A stretch of DNA of 64,000 nt from Epiperipatus broadwayi (lineage: Eukaryota; Onychophora; Udeonychophora; Euonychophora; Peripatidae), in NCBI GenBank assembly GCA_028023455.1, contig JAQFVV010012420.1:6025770-6089769 (forward strand), written 5' to 3'. The notes under the pieces are model-generated. The model made no database searches. It worked only from the letters and a program-made list of their open reading frames with translations, and was not told the origin of the DNA. Positions 12,176 to 24,313 of this stretch are shown one piece after another. Each line of letters opens with the position of its first letter. Within the stretch, counting starts at the first letter, position 1. A program made the translations under genes and the position numbers.

Positions 12176-13339
12176 TGGAATTTGAGGGTAAGACTATACA
12201 ATTTACTCTACTAATAACAATTGTATGAATAAATATTATTCTAAAGCCAGATTATATGTATAGGCCATCCATATTATGATTCAGTCTCTTTCCCACATCC
12301 ACAGATTTTTAAATCAGTGGTAAATAGTATTATGTAAAAGAAAAATAGAAATTCATGCATTAAAAATTTACAAAATGTACCCAAATGAAGCTGTAGTCAT
12401 TTTTCTGTCTTGCAGGCTCATCCCAAATCTCACTCAAAATTTAACAAACTCTTTCATTAATATTCTTAAAGATAAAGTTTTTTAATTTTTAAAAACGTAA
12501 ACATTTTTTTAATGATCTAAATAAAACAAATTTAATGGTGGTATAAATTCTTCTAAACCTAAAAAGTCATCTGGAAAGTTTCCTTTGGATAAAAAATGAG
12601 TGATTGATTTATTTCTGAAATAAAAAAAATACTGAAGTTTATCAGTTATTTGAGAAAAATTGAATCCCCCATTTGCAAAAATTCATGCTATTATTGCTTG
12701 TGCTGCTGAACATGTTACATTACATTCACTATATGTTTGTAATTATCTAATGAAAATTGAAATGGCATTGAAACTTTTGGAAAGAGGATATGGTTAAAAG
12801 AAAAATTCTATTATTAAGTTATACATTGCATCAGAGAGCAGTACTGACTCTACATGAAATCTTTAACAAAGCATCTATTGAAAATAACACGCTACCAACT
12901 CATTTACTTCAAGCTGATATTGTTCTGCATGATGTAGAGCAGTTGTAGAGGATCAGAAATTAAAGCTTAAGGTCCATGAATTGTAGCTCTATCATTTATT
13001 TTGTAGTGCTCATAAGAATTTTTATTTGAATTTCAGAGCAACAAACACTTTTATTATTATTACTATTAGTAACTTCAAGGATTTAGTGAGCTTTATGTCA
13101 GAAAATGTAACCTGAAATATACATATAACAATATTAGAAATAAGTTTTATATTGCATAATTAGCAAAGTATGCCTAGCATGCTTTTGACTCTTTAATCAT
13201 AATAGTCATATACATGGCAGTGATGGTGAGAAGAAAATTGTGGTATTTATTAGGGAACAAGTCACAATAGAGAATTTTCATATTTGAATAGTAAATAAGT
13301 TATTATATTGGCCATTGTTTTAAAGGGTGATGCAGGAAA
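12175..13339. other. Spacer, no gene recognised
   Basis: Composition is mixed and frames are broken. It may contain old element sequence that I cannot identify. Confidence 0.4.
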
Positions 13340-13399
13340 ATCTTATGTTAATTGCATGTTTATCTCTGGCGGTGTGTCAGGCATCTTTCACTTTGTGTT

Positions 13400-14075
13400 T
13401 GGCATCATTATGTTTAAAGCAGACAACATTAACAGAAGTAAGTTTGAATGTGTGGCTTAGGTTAGATTTGTGCTTATAGAAAATTGATTTAGCATCAGTA
13501 TGTGCTTTGGCATGGTTATATAAATATTTATATTGTGCAATTCAGGTGGATAAAATGGCATGTGATTCTCCATAATAATCAGCAGAGCAATTAATATATC
13601 TATTCAATTTTGTAAACCCATTTGAGACTTCAGCTCTAAGGGCAGACTATCTTTGCCATATTAGCTGATTTAATGTGGGAATGGTGTGAAGGCCAATTTG
13701 ATGGGTTAAACCAAAGAGTTTGATAATACAACAAATACCACTGGGAATATAAAGTGGTGATATCCAGAATTTGTCATTGGTTGTAATTGGCCTGGAATAA
13801 TTTTTTTTCAACAGTTTGAATGTGGCCTATGTTTTTATATCCAATGTTGCATAAATTTTGGGATATAAAAATGCCTTGAGACCAGTTAATTTATGAACTT
13901 TAGTGTAATAGACTAAGATCATATGGTGCCTAAAAATGTGAATAGGCTTCACAAGCATTTTATAGTTGAGGTGAGTGGTTTCACACTGAATGGAAAAGTC
14001 TAGGAACTTGATGCCTTTTAGATTGTCTTCATTCTCTCTGATACATTTGAATAAAGAGGCATTCAAAAGGTCCAG
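13400..14075 (-). pseudogene. Decayed protein-coding relic, possibly reverse-transcriptase related
   Basis: On the minus strand a partly open frame runs from about 14070 to 13827, with NLKGIKFLDFSIQ and further charged and aromatic residues, then continues in pieces towards 13400. The FLDFSI segment recalls the 'FLDv.I' thumb-side motif of Penelope-like reverse transcriptases, but the rest of the domain is not recognisable. The apparent poly-leucine N-terminus (14093-14180) is only the translated microsatellite. I would not name it without a profile search. Confidence 0.3.
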
Positions 14076-14084
14076 TTGTTGTGT

Positions 14085-14185
14085 TATTACTATTATTATT
14101 AATATTATTATTATTAGTAGTAGTAGTATCAGTAGTGGTAGCAATAATAGTAATAGCAGTAGTAGTAATAATAATAGCAATAGTG
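14085..14185. repeat. Trinucleotide microsatellite (ATT/AGT/AAT)
   Basis: Imperfect ATT, AGT and AAT units. They create spurious poly-Leu and poly-Ser frames on the two strands. Confidence 0.85.
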
Positions 14186-14656
14186 GTTTTCAAATCATTT
14201 TATTGATTCTTTAAAACAGGGATTATATTAAAACTACATACATTGAAATATTATATATATCACAAGTGATATATATCTAGTATCTCTTTTAACAATTACA
14301 ATTAAATTTACAATTCAGTTATAATGGAAAAAAACTTACATTGCAACTTCAGCATACATATAATATATTTGTGACAATTGATATATGTTTACCATAAGTT
14401 AATTATGATTACAGTAATATGTCCATACAAAAATACAATCACTCTATTTTTCTCTTTTGTCATTTAGAGTGAGGTGTATTGAACTGAGACCTCACATGTT
14501 GTCTCAAAACAGATCAAGTGGCATGAAATGTACTATGAAATTTACTATCAAAAGTTGTCTTCCTTTCTCTTATTTTGATTGTTTCTAATTTGTTGCAGAA
14601 TGTGTTAGGATGCCTTCTAATGTGATTATTATACATGAAAGTACTGAAATTCATGC

Positions 14657-14929
14657 TTAAATATTTGCATAAATACCTAAGGTGAAGATATTAAAGAGAG
14701 ATTTTATGTGAAGCTTGGAATTATTAAATAAATATTGAATAGCAGATCTTACATTACTAAAATGTGGACACTCAAAAAAAAGTGAGACCTGTGTTTCAAT
14801 ATTTTTATGACACAGACTACCCTGATCATCCTCATTCATACATTGTCTTTTATATTTGTAGAAATGCAATCTGAGAAGGGATTTGTGGTTTATTTTAATA
14901 AGGAAATCACAGTATTTTGTCTCTAGCAT
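14657..14929 (-). pseudogene. LINE C-terminal zinc-knuckle region (relic)
   Basis: This 90-codon frame contains FLIKINHKSL..LHFYKYKR, then C-x6-D-x4-LCHKNIETQVSLFFEC and a VR pair. The layout C..C....ET..h....C is the zinc-binding end of many LINE polyproteins, thought to help hold RNA or target DNA. It aligns by eye with the fragment at 18955-19356 (DF..K.N...L...H...KR ... LC....ETQ..F..C....VR). The leading cysteine pair is damaged here. Confidence 0.6.
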
Positions 14930-15176
14930 TCAAAATTTAAATTTTGTAATTAAAAGCTTATTATTAAACTTAAGTATGATTACATTTACAGCACCCCAGA
15001 AAATATATACACCAAAGAGTAGACATTCCACATTTAAATTTATTCATTTGGTGGAAAAAAGGGAAAATTAGTAATGGATGAGATTGCTGATATAAGATGT
15101 TTTCAGAATCCATTGACTGGAGGGAATATGTCTATTGGTAAAATTTTTATCATTATTTTGAGATGTGGAAGCATCA

Positions 15177-16260
15177 CTGAGCATGATGATATTAGGTTAA
15201 GTGTCTTTTGTACCATGACTATATTAATGTTGTGAAAATCTAAAGTGTATTTTGTTAGTTTGTATTGAAAGGGTCTCAATGAGATGTTTAGTATCCATTT
15301 ACCCCAGATGATTTTTCTATATTTCGAATGTACACATGTTGTGAAAGCATTAGTGAATATTAGGGTAGATGAGTAAAACATGATCCTAGTTATAATTAGA
15401 CTATTAATCAGTGATGTCTTTGAATAAAAAGATAATATGATTTGCATAAGAAATTGGTGATATTAGATTAAGTATTTTTTGTACCATGACTATATTAATA
15501 GTAGGAAAATCTAAACTGTATTTTGTTAGTTTGCACTGAAGGTGTATCAGTAGGATGTTTACTATTTATCTATCCTAGATAATTTTTCTACATTTTGAAT
15601 GTACATAGATTGTAAAAGGTTTAGTGAATATAAGAATGGATGAGTAAAACATGATCCTAGTTATGATTAAAATATTAATCAGTGATGTCTTTGAATAAAA
15701 AGATAATATGACTTGCATAAGAAATTGGTGATATTAGATTAAGTATTTTTTGTACCATGACTATATTAATAGTAGAAAAATCTAAACTGTATTTTGTTAG
15801 TTTGCACTGAAGGTGTATCAGTAGGATGTTTACTATTTATCTATCCTAGATAATTTTTCTACATTTTGAATGTACATAGATTGTAAAAGGTTTAGTGAAT
15901 ATAAGAATGGATGAGTAAAACATGATCCTAGTTATGATTAAAATATTAATCAGTGATGTCTTTGAATAAAAAGATAATATGATTTGCATAAGAAATTGGT
16001 GATATTAGATTAAGTATTTTTTGTACCATGACTATATTAATAGTAGGAAAATCTAAACTGTATTTTGTTAGTTTGCACTGAAGGTGTATCAGTAGGATGT
16101 TTACTATTTATCTATCCTAGATAATTTTTCTACATTTTGAATGTACATAGATTGTAAAAGGTTTAGTGAATATAAGAATGGATGAGTAAAACATGATCCT
16201 AGTTATGATTAAAATATTAATCAGTGATGTCTTTGAATAAAAAGATAATATAACTTGCAT
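15177..16260. repeat. 271 bp tandem repeat, four units
   Basis: Unit boundaries, set at the start of AAGAAATTGGTGATATTAG, fall at 15448, 15719, 15990 and 16261, an exact period of 271 bp three times. The three units from 15448 to 16260 differ by only a few bases. The block at 15177-15447 is a clearly diverged fourth unit that still carries an open minus-strand LINE frame (15103-15447). The unit is therefore a piece of the host LINE amplified in place. Confidence 0.95.
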
Positions 16261-16261
16261 A

Positions 16262-16800
16262 AGAAATTGGTGATGTTTTAAACTTTATTTTTAAATTTAT
16301 TTTGTATATTATTATGCATTTCTGAATTACTTAAATAAAATGGAAAACCAAAGATGTGGACTGGGTTTTTTTTTTTCAAAATGTATGCCAATAATTTTCC
16401 CTGTATAAATTGATCATGCAGATGATTTATTCATATTGAAATCTAGTTTGACCTCTCTACTATATTTATTTACTACTTTTAAAAGTGTGAGAAATTGCTT
16501 TTGAGATGTTAAAAACACTGTGACATCAACCATGTATGCAATACATGAGATATTTTCTTTTAATTCAGATACATATATACCAGTTAATTTCTGTATAATT
16601 TTTTTGATAGGGGATTAATTTATGTGGTAAATAGCAATACAGTTAATGGGGATCATTGAGGAATTGATTTATAGGAGTTAAATCATTGAGAACATTTGCC
16701 ATTTAGCATATTTACTTATTTAGTTGTACATTTGAGATCAAATAAAAAGGTAGTTTAGATATGCCCGCATCTCTCAAAATGTTATATCAAAAGCAGACTT
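16262..16800 (-). pseudogene. LINE reverse transcriptase palm relic
   Basis: On the minus strand, motif A (LDIKSAFD) lies at the upper end and the motif C relic (YMVDV, where YxDD would be expected) about 270 nt later. Spacing and order fit a LINE palm domain. Loss of the second motif C aspartate would by itself abolish polymerase activity. Confidence 0.6.
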
Positions 16801-17159
16801 GATATCCAGCTAAACCATTGGAGGACTGTATTCCTTACAGAATTTCTCACAGTTTTGAACAGAAAAACTGCCTATCCTGTAGAGGATCATTTTTTTAGCT
16901 AAATGAATTTCTAATTTAGGTAGGAGATATGGTTCTAATGTATTTTTTAATATTGATTCCAAAATTGTTATCCCAAGTGGACTCATGGATATATGGTGCA
17001 AGTTTGCTAATTCATGTAATTAACAAAATTATTGCTTCAGCCAATCCAATATTTCTTATATATATATTCTACTTTAGAACCCAAACAAATAATGTTACTT
17101 GAAAATCATATGTTTTAGACTGTTGTGCAAGGATGACTATATAGCTCATCCTCTAATGG

Positions 17160-17760
17160 CAAGATATTGTATTACTATTATTTGTATTATAATTATTATT
17201 ATTAAAATTCAATCATTAGGGAGAGAAATTTTATAGATACGTCATCTTAAATAAAAACAGTGTATTATTAAAAATAAGACACCTATAATCTTTTTACAAA
17301 ATTGTATTTTTACAAAATTGTAACTAAAAGAGTAATTTGTCAAAATCTGATAACAAATATTTCGTTTAATATAGCAGAATATAAACAAGGATTTCAGATC
17401 TTTTTTATCTTAAAACCTGTTACTCATATACTCTTCAATTTTTCCCATTGTTTCGTTTATTGGACTCTTGTAATAAAGATTTTTGCAATAATAATTTCAG
17501 TTTAAATGCTAAAAAATTGTAATATGTTTTTTTGTCAAAAAAGTATATTTAATTTATTACAGTGGTATAATATATGGCTTTTTTTTTTTTTTTCATTTTC
17601 TCATATTTATAATTTATATTATTTGTTTTTTTTTTTTCTTGTTGTAATATTATAAATATTATTTATTTAATTTATGGGCAATCTATAATGGGTCTGTAGT
17701 GCTGTGGAATTGTATTATTATTATCATCATCATAGTTTTCTAAATCTCTTAAAAATATTA
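17160..17760. other. AT-rich spacer
   Basis: ATT-rich low-complexity DNA with poly-T runs at 17580 and 17625. The frame at 17302-17505 has no motif I recognise. Confidence 0.4.
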
Positions 17761-17989
17761 TTGGAAGAAAATCCTATCATCATAGGCAGTTTATGAAAAC
17801 TAAAAATTTCACATTTTGCAATAATTTTATTATCTACAGAAAATTATCAAAAGTCATTTATAGAAGAAACTATCAAAAATTTATTAAAGATATGGAGAGT
17901 TAAACTAATTAATCGTAAAAATTTTCATCATTAGTTAAGGATTTGGATATCACTAAAAGAAAAATATAACAAGTTAATATCTCCTTTTT

Positions 17990-18440
17990 AACAATTTATA
18001 ATCTCTGTACAACCACAACATTATCATGACCATACTTTGATCAATGAGAATGATAGAAAAAGCATGATACTCAATAAGTTTACAAAATATAATATTGTAG
18101 CAGCCATTAAACCTTTCAAATTGAATTCCAGTCTGGATCCAGAATATATCCTAACTTTCATTTATAAAGGTTATGCTGAATATGTATCTCTTCACCTCTT
18201 TGTTTCATTGTCAATTGTTTTATAGCAAGTTTGATTTTCCCCACATATCTAACAAGTACTCATTCCTATCTTTAAAAGTGAAGAAAAAAGATAAGGTCAA
18301 TAATTATAGGCACATTTCAGTTTTGCACACTATTATAATGATATTTGAAAGATACATCTATAATAAAGTTGTACATGATATAAGCAAATTATCAGCACCT
18401 ACAAATGAATAGAAAACAAGTCTCATTACTATATATAACC
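17990..18440 (+). pseudogene. LINE reverse transcriptase fragment, plus strand
   Basis: The overlapping frames 18037-18225 and 18173-18412 together carry a segment typical of Jockey/CR1-type reverse transcriptases before motif A. After a damaged 'iPIFKk' region comes KKDKVNNYRHISVLHTIIMI, equivalent to 'k....NYRPIS.l....ki.E', then FERYIYNKVV. A shift between frames and a stop at the end (18412) show a fragment. The flanks at 17760-17990 may hold further decayed upstream sequence. Confidence 0.6.
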
Positions 18441-18763
18441 ACATTGCGCATGCAATTGAAGAACAATTAGAGTGGATATTGATTAAAAACCAATGATTAC
18501 ATCGGTAAGATTGTGTCTAAACAGTTCTGCTGGGCATAAGATTGTTTACAGATATATAGGAGAGAAAAAACTTTCTCTTGAGTTCTTTATGTTGTGTTTT
18601 TGCTACCCTTAAGACATTGAAAGTTGCCTGAATTCAGCTTGTTTAATTTTTTTTATATACATTATATTGATGGACTCCGTCATGTGTGTCTTGCTGGTTT
18701 TGGTGTATTGGATTATTTATTTTTTTAGCTGTGTTATTCTGTATCTCTTTTCCTGTTTTTCAA

Positions 18764-19356
18764 CTATAGTGCTGATTTTAGTTTAAATAGTGACCAAGTT
18801 GCAGCAAAAATATCTGGTAGTGCTAGCATGTTATCCCTTTCATTTATTTTTTCTAGCTTGTGGTGGAATGTGTTGAGGTTTTGTTTTGCATTGTAGTCAA
18901 AATTGAATTTACATCTGGTGTACCAATATGCATACAAACTAAATATCACTGCTCTTATTGTTGGGATTGCATTTTTTTGTATACCTGCAGAAATTTTGCC
19001 ATTGTTGGGTCTTTCTGACGGTAGTTATTTATCATTATTTGTCTTACCCTTTCCAATCGCAGACAATCGTTTAGAAAATGATGTTGTGTTTCTTCTTCTC
19101 TTTGACACAACCTGCACAGTGGGTCTATTTTCATAAAGAATCTTTTAAAATAGATGAAGTGTGATGTAGGCAAGGCATTCAGATTTACTTTGACTATGAA
19201 GTCAAAGAATTTAGGCTCTAAGTACCAATTTTTATATTTTTTTAGGAGCTGTGCATTATTTATTTCAAGGACCATTTTGTTGTTGATATCTTGTTGGGTC
19301 TGCTCTATTAGGCTATGTATGAGCCAGTATGTGATAAAATTCAGTGGTTGAATCAA
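18764..19356 (-). pseudogene. LINE C-terminal fragment with zinc knuckle, minus strand
   Basis: The frame 18955-19356 includes LKKYKNWYLEPKFFDFIVKV, then NALPTSHFIYFKR, then CRLCQREEETQHHFLNDC, a C-x2-C-x8-H-x4-C pattern typical of LINE C-terminal knuckles. A second frame (18764-18949) continues towards the 3' end after a frameshift. It resembles 14450-14929 in both the knuckle and the following NTF..KLE.I segment. The upstream polymerase domain is absent, so this is a 5'-truncated copy. Confidence 0.7.
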
Positions 19357-19406
19357 AGTTCATCAAATCATCCTGATAATAATTCATGAGTTTTGGCTGG
19401 AAGTCA

Positions 19407-19603
19407 TTAATAACACAGTTCAATTCTCATGTCACCTTTCTCTGGAAAAGAATTGTTTACATAGCGATGTCTCTTCACATCATTTGAAATACAAGCACAT
19501 TGACCCTTAGTTGGTCTATCTCTTGATTTTTCTACATACATCTTGGGTTGGGTTATAGACATTTTCTTAGATGTATTATCAAAGTAGGCAATGGAAGTTT
19601 CAC
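19407..19603 (-). pseudogene. Open frame of unknown identity upstream of LINE fragment
   Basis: About 64 codons are open on the minus strand without a start codon, ending at 19407. They contain a basic segment KSRDRPTKGQ and later DVKRHRYV. The segment recalls the 'GRP.krW.d.i..D' region of some LINE ends, but I cannot establish homology. It may belong to the neighbouring LINE fragment. Confidence 0.3.
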
Positions 19604-19609
19604 ATAGTC

Positions 19610-21859
19610 ATGTTAGGGAAGGGGGCGATCAAATAGTACAGCATGACTGTTTTACCCCATATGCATCTTACAGTAGCTTATAAAATTGTTTAAATTCATA
19701 AACTATGATTTAATATTGAATAGTTTTTTTTCTTGATTAGATAAACTACTCCATGATTACTTTTGATTACTGTCAGTGTTTCTTTACTAACAGTTTGAAA
19801 ATAAATTTTGTTATTGCACAAATTTATATGAATTTTTTTTAAGTTCACTTAATAAACTATTGCTTTCAATTTGATGGGATTTTATATTATCTTATCTAAT
19901 TAAAAAGAATTATAATTTCAAACAACATTTTCTATTTTCCTGCATTCAAAATTCCTACTCAGTTAATGTTAAATTTTATAGCAAAAGCATTATTTTCAAA
20001 GAATGATTTAAAATTGATTTTTCTTTTATAGTGTCCTTGATTTCTATTACCCAGTGTATTAAAATCTTCATGTACCTTTAAGTCCATGTAGCTTCTTTTT
20101 GTTGTATTTATATTATCAATGAAACAATTCATTAAAAAAATAATAGTACAATTACAATTTTATTTTCATACTCAGTTTTCTAGCAACTAAACTCGACATC
20201 AAAGTCATCTCCAAGTTTTCTTAGTTTCAGTTTGCATCACATAGTATTATTTGATTTTAAAACATAACACAATCTATCTACGTTTGTCTAATAGTGTATA
20301 TATAGAGAGATTATTTCTCTCTGTTCTTTTGCTATACTACTAATCCACAAAAAAAATAATAATAATAATCTATCATGACGTTCTTTTGTTCAAATGTTAC
20401 CAAATGAGCATGTGCATTGTGTATATGTATATTTATGTTCAAAATAGTGAAATAACATCTAGGTGACTTGCATGAGTTTTAGATGAGTTCAAATTGAAAT
20501 GTGGGCTAATTTTGGTTGGTATAATTGAGTTGTAAGCTGCCCTTACAGTACGTTCTTAATTTTAGTTATTTATTTTATTAGTAAGTTTTAAATGTATAAA
20601 TTACATTTGCCAATATGCTTGTTTTATACTTAAGCTCTGGGAAAGATTCATATAAAAGCTTTAAAATGACAAGAAAACATATTTCGCAATTTTTTAATAA
20701 TTTGCTTTATAAATGACGATGTGATGCAGTGGAATTTAGTGGGTTAATAACCCTGGCACCCTTTTTCAAATAAATAGAAAACTGATTCCGCTGATAGTAC
20801 ATCATAATAAATAATAAGTCAGTTAATCAGGATATATAGCTATGTTCTTGAAATATCCGGACTCATAAATGATCAGATTATATTTTCTCTTCATAGTTTG
20901 ATTAACTTGTACTTATAGCGTGTAAAATAAAGGCCTAATCATGAATGCGACAGTGAATGTAAAATCCAATCACGAAGCATACAATATATTTAGCAAAAAA
21001 ATAAAACAGAAAAATTCTAAAATGAAATATTTGCTTAATATTCTTTTCAGAATATTAAACAAAAAAATATGTAAAATTGATTGTTTAGATTGCTGTATGC
21101 TTTCTTTGCTTTATGCTTTCTATATCAAAAATATGCAATGAAATCATTAATAATTTGTCATTGATAGAATGTCATTGATGTAGTTTTTTTTTTTTTGATA
21201 ATTTTAGTCATTGATGTAGTTTATATAAATTTACTAGAAATTTTGATAAGTTTTTACCTTTAGAGAGCCATAATAAAATAATAAGATTTTTTGTTATTAT
21301 TACATGTATAATTTTTAATTTTTATATAGTGAAATGATAATTAAGTATTGACTTTATTTAAAGTAATAATCGTTTTTAAGTATTCTGTATATACATATAT
21401 ATTTATGATATTATATAAAAAAAAAAAATCTGTAACATTTTTGTTTACTTTTATTTTTTTCTTAGTGATTTATAATATTTTATAATTGAAATAACATATT
21501 CTGCCTTTAAAAACTTACATATTTTATTTTATCATTAAATTTAGTTTGTATGTTTTTTATTATTTTTACATTATGTCAATTTGGAAATCAGTTAGAACTA
21601 GTGGTTATCAATTGTTAATTCTGTTTACCAGCTTTTACCCCCAAAATATTTAAATAGTTTACATCAATATTGTATTTTATTTACATTTGTTTAGCCTTAC
21701 AATTGTAGACTTCACTTGCATTTGAGAAATTTCACTTTGTATTTATAACTATTCCATTAAAAGAGCAGTTTTATGAAAATTATGCAAGTAGTTTTTATTA
21801 ATTGTTACATTCTATACATTTTATTAGCACATTTCTTTTCTGTTTAATTACATATATAT
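19610..21859. other. AT-rich spacer, no gene seen
   Basis: The frame at 20941-21141 (66 codons, lysine- and isoleucine-rich) has no identifiable domain. Confidence 0.5.
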
Positions 21860-22209
21860 TGTAACCGGTTGGGTTACATGGTACACCCATAATAATATAG
21901 TGTGTGTGCGTATATATATGGAAAATAAAGGAAAAGTAGAAATAAACACAGAATAAATTTTTGTATATATTTTTTTTTATATATTTCCTAAAATAAAATC
22001 ATAATATGTAAAGGGTTAAATAATAACTCTGATTTAAAATAAAAATTGTTTTATAAATTAAACTTTTAAAAGGTCTGATAAATATTATTTGTTACTCTGA
22101 TTTTGAAATTTAAAAACACCCTATTGTATTTTTGAAATTTTAATTAATTAAACAGAGTTTTATCTATTAGAAATCCCCTAAGTAAAAACATGTATATGTT
22201 TTAAAGGGA

Positions 22210-22800
22210 TTAGAGAGCTAAAAATAAAAACTTTGTTTTCAATGAAGGTGTTGTTATCACCTCAGATAATTTTATAAAAAGGGCTGATAACAAACTAGCT
22301 CCAGTCTGGAGAGTGATTTTAAAGAGAACAGTTTGGCTGGCAGTTTTGTAAGAGTTAGCAGAAGAGCTACCTGTAAAGAGTTGGTATCTGTAGCAGAAAA
22401 TGGCCATAGTAAAGCTAGCTGCAAGAATGGCTAGTATAATTATCAAGAGAACTGCCATGAGGATTTAAGAATACAAGGAAGTGGCTGCTCTACATTTCAC
22501 TGGAGGAGTTTGAATTTACATGGAGGAAACGAGTCAAGATTCTTTGTAATTCATAGCCTTAAACGTGTTCTGGAAAACAGCTTGCTGACCTGAAGTTAAA
22601 AAAATCCAAGTATAAGTGGAACTGACTACAGAAAGGAAAAAAGCCAACCATACCTGAATTATGTAATTTTTCCTGATTATGACAGGCACTAAAAACCAAA
22701 CTCACCAAGAAAAATCTTGCAGTTTGCTGAAGAATTAATTAAACGTATACTGCGTCAGATAAAGGCAGAGGAACACGGATAAATATATATACAGCTGGTG
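22210..22800. other. GC-richer block with a 82-codon minus-strand frame
   Basis: Composition differs from the flanks. The minus-strand frame 22210-22458 starts with a hydrophobic stretch (AVLLIIILAILAASFTMAIF) that could be a membrane segment, followed by a Ser/Thr-rich tail. There is no homology that I recognise, and it lies inside a candidate repeat, so I do not call it a gene. Confidence 0.25.
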
Positions 22801-23789
22801 ATGAGTAGCGTTATGAAGTTTTAAACAATTTCCTTAGTAAAATGACATTTTTATAACTGATAGAAATATATAAAACGATATTAGTTTTAAATCGTTTATT
22901 AAAGAAGAAAAAACTGTTTAAAGTTATATTTATAATTTAGAGAAAAAGTTATAATTAATAGTCAAGAAAAAGATTTCCAAAAATCTTTTAGACTAGGAAA
23001 AAGAAAGACATTTTAAATCAATTAACTATCAAAGATTTGATAGTTCTTATTTTAAAGAAAAATACTATATTCAAGATTAAATTGCGAAAATAATCTTTCA
23101 TAATTTTATTGCAGCTAAATTAATGTTTTGCACGTATGTGCAAATTATATATACGTGTTTCAGTAAACCTAGTATGTAAATGTATTTCATTTAACTGAAA
23201 CTTTAATCATTTATAGTATTTTATATCATTTAAGATTTTGATAATTCTTCGTAACAAGTCAAATATGTTTAGAAAATTCACGCACTTGCACATATGTGTG
23301 CGTATATATGTCAATTGTATTGTAAATAAGGTGTGTCAGATAGACATTTATATGTAAATTTTTGATCATTTTTTTAAAAATTATATGTAAATTCAAACAT
23401 TTATTTTGTATCAAGCCACATGCCTGTGTGCTGAATGGGTTCTAAGTAAACCTAATTTATCAATCATGTAAATCAATGTAAAAACTTTGTGTATATAATA
23501 TTGTATATCATTCAAAATCAGAACTCTTAACCTATAAAACCTTAAATACCAATTTTTTTTATTGTTATTAATAAACTTTTATTTAATTGTTAAAATTGTA
23601 TTCCATCATCTCTTGTTCACATACAGTAATAGAGCCCATGTTCTCTGAGCTAGATTTCAGACACGGATAAATGGGGATGTGTTTAGTGCTTTGGGCATCC
23701 AGAGATGATCAATCATCATCCTGGTTGGCGCAAAAGAGGATACTCTTTAAAGCCCATGCACTATTATTTTTTATTTTATTTTAGTTTTA

Positions 23790-24140
23790 TTAAAAATTTA
23801 AGTTTATAGTTCAGTACAAGTGGCCTGAGCATTGATGATGATCAGCATGTTTTAATGTCACAGCATTATTGTTTAGATTTTCTGATTATTGTGTATTTTA
23901 ATGGATGGGCACTAAGCTGGTGCATCCAAGTTCTGTTTATATAATTGCCCAAGCTGGCAAAGGCTCAATAGTTAGCCTGGTCCACAGAAGACTTATTTTC
24001 AATCCAGTCACAAGATTGACTGTTGATTTATTGTACTGATTTGTTTATTCCCATTAATGATGATGGATGGTTATTTCTCTAGAGTATTTACTTATACTTA
24101 CTTTTTTATAATGCTGGTGGATTTTAGTAGCTGGCTGATC
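23790..24140 (+). repeat. Dispersed repeat family R2 (copy 1)
   Basis: Shares colinear blocks with 35180-35455: GATGATCA-CATGTTTTA, a GTGCATCC block, and ATGCTGGTG near the end. Similarity is moderate. Confidence 0.45.
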
Positions 24141-24313
24141 TCAATGTTCTCAGAGGTTGTCTAATCTCAAACTTATTAAATACTATATTACTTATAGATA
24201 CTTTGTAAATTATTTGAAATATTTCATTTTGATGAATTGGGAGTGATGATGTTTTGCCATCACCCAGATTCATTCACCTTTTTTCTATTTCCTATCCCCC
24301 CCATCCCGTTACA

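Larger units (their letters stand above)
14450..17050 (-). mobile_element. Decayed LINE (non-LTR retrotransposon), minus strand
   Basis: Read on the minus strand, the pieces come in the order of a LINE reverse transcriptase. First is a segment resembling 'RPIS..p...ile.il...l' (16810-17001). LDIKSAFD follows, the motif A block with its catalytic aspartate (near 16780-16805). CIAYMVDVTVFL is motif C with the second aspartate of the YxDD pair lost (near 16510-16550). A thumb/connection region (15103-16260) comes next, then a C-terminal zinc-knuckle-like region (14657-14929). Stops and frameshifts interrupt it. The C-terminus aligns with the fragment at 18764-19356, so the two belong to one LINE group. 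A 271 bp tandem amplification enlarges the middle. Confidence 0.7.
21860..24313. mobile_element. Candidate element bounded by TGTAAC...GTTACA termini
   Basis: The left end reads TGTAACCGGTTGGG and the right end is its approximate inverse (CCCATCCCGTTACA), with 11 of 14 positions agreeing. Each end is bordered by ATAT, which could be a 4 bp duplication but is uninformative in this context. TG...CA ends suit an LTR. The inside includes a less AT-rich block (22210-22800) and a segment related to 35180-35455. No reverse transcriptase is visible. It could be a solo LTR, a DNA element or chance. Confidence 0.35.

Noticed and set aside
13827-14214. Poly-leucine (minus) and poly-serine (plus) frames
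   Set aside because: Both are translations of the ATT/AGT/AAT microsatellite at 14085-14185.
15448-16260. CRISPR-like array
   Set aside because: The units are 271 bp, directly abutting and have no spacers; this is a tandem repeat in a eukaryotic LINE.
22210-22458. Small putative membrane protein on the minus strand
   Set aside because: A hydrophobic N-terminus alone is weak evidence in AT-rich DNA; the frame lies in a candidate repeat and has no homology that I recognise.
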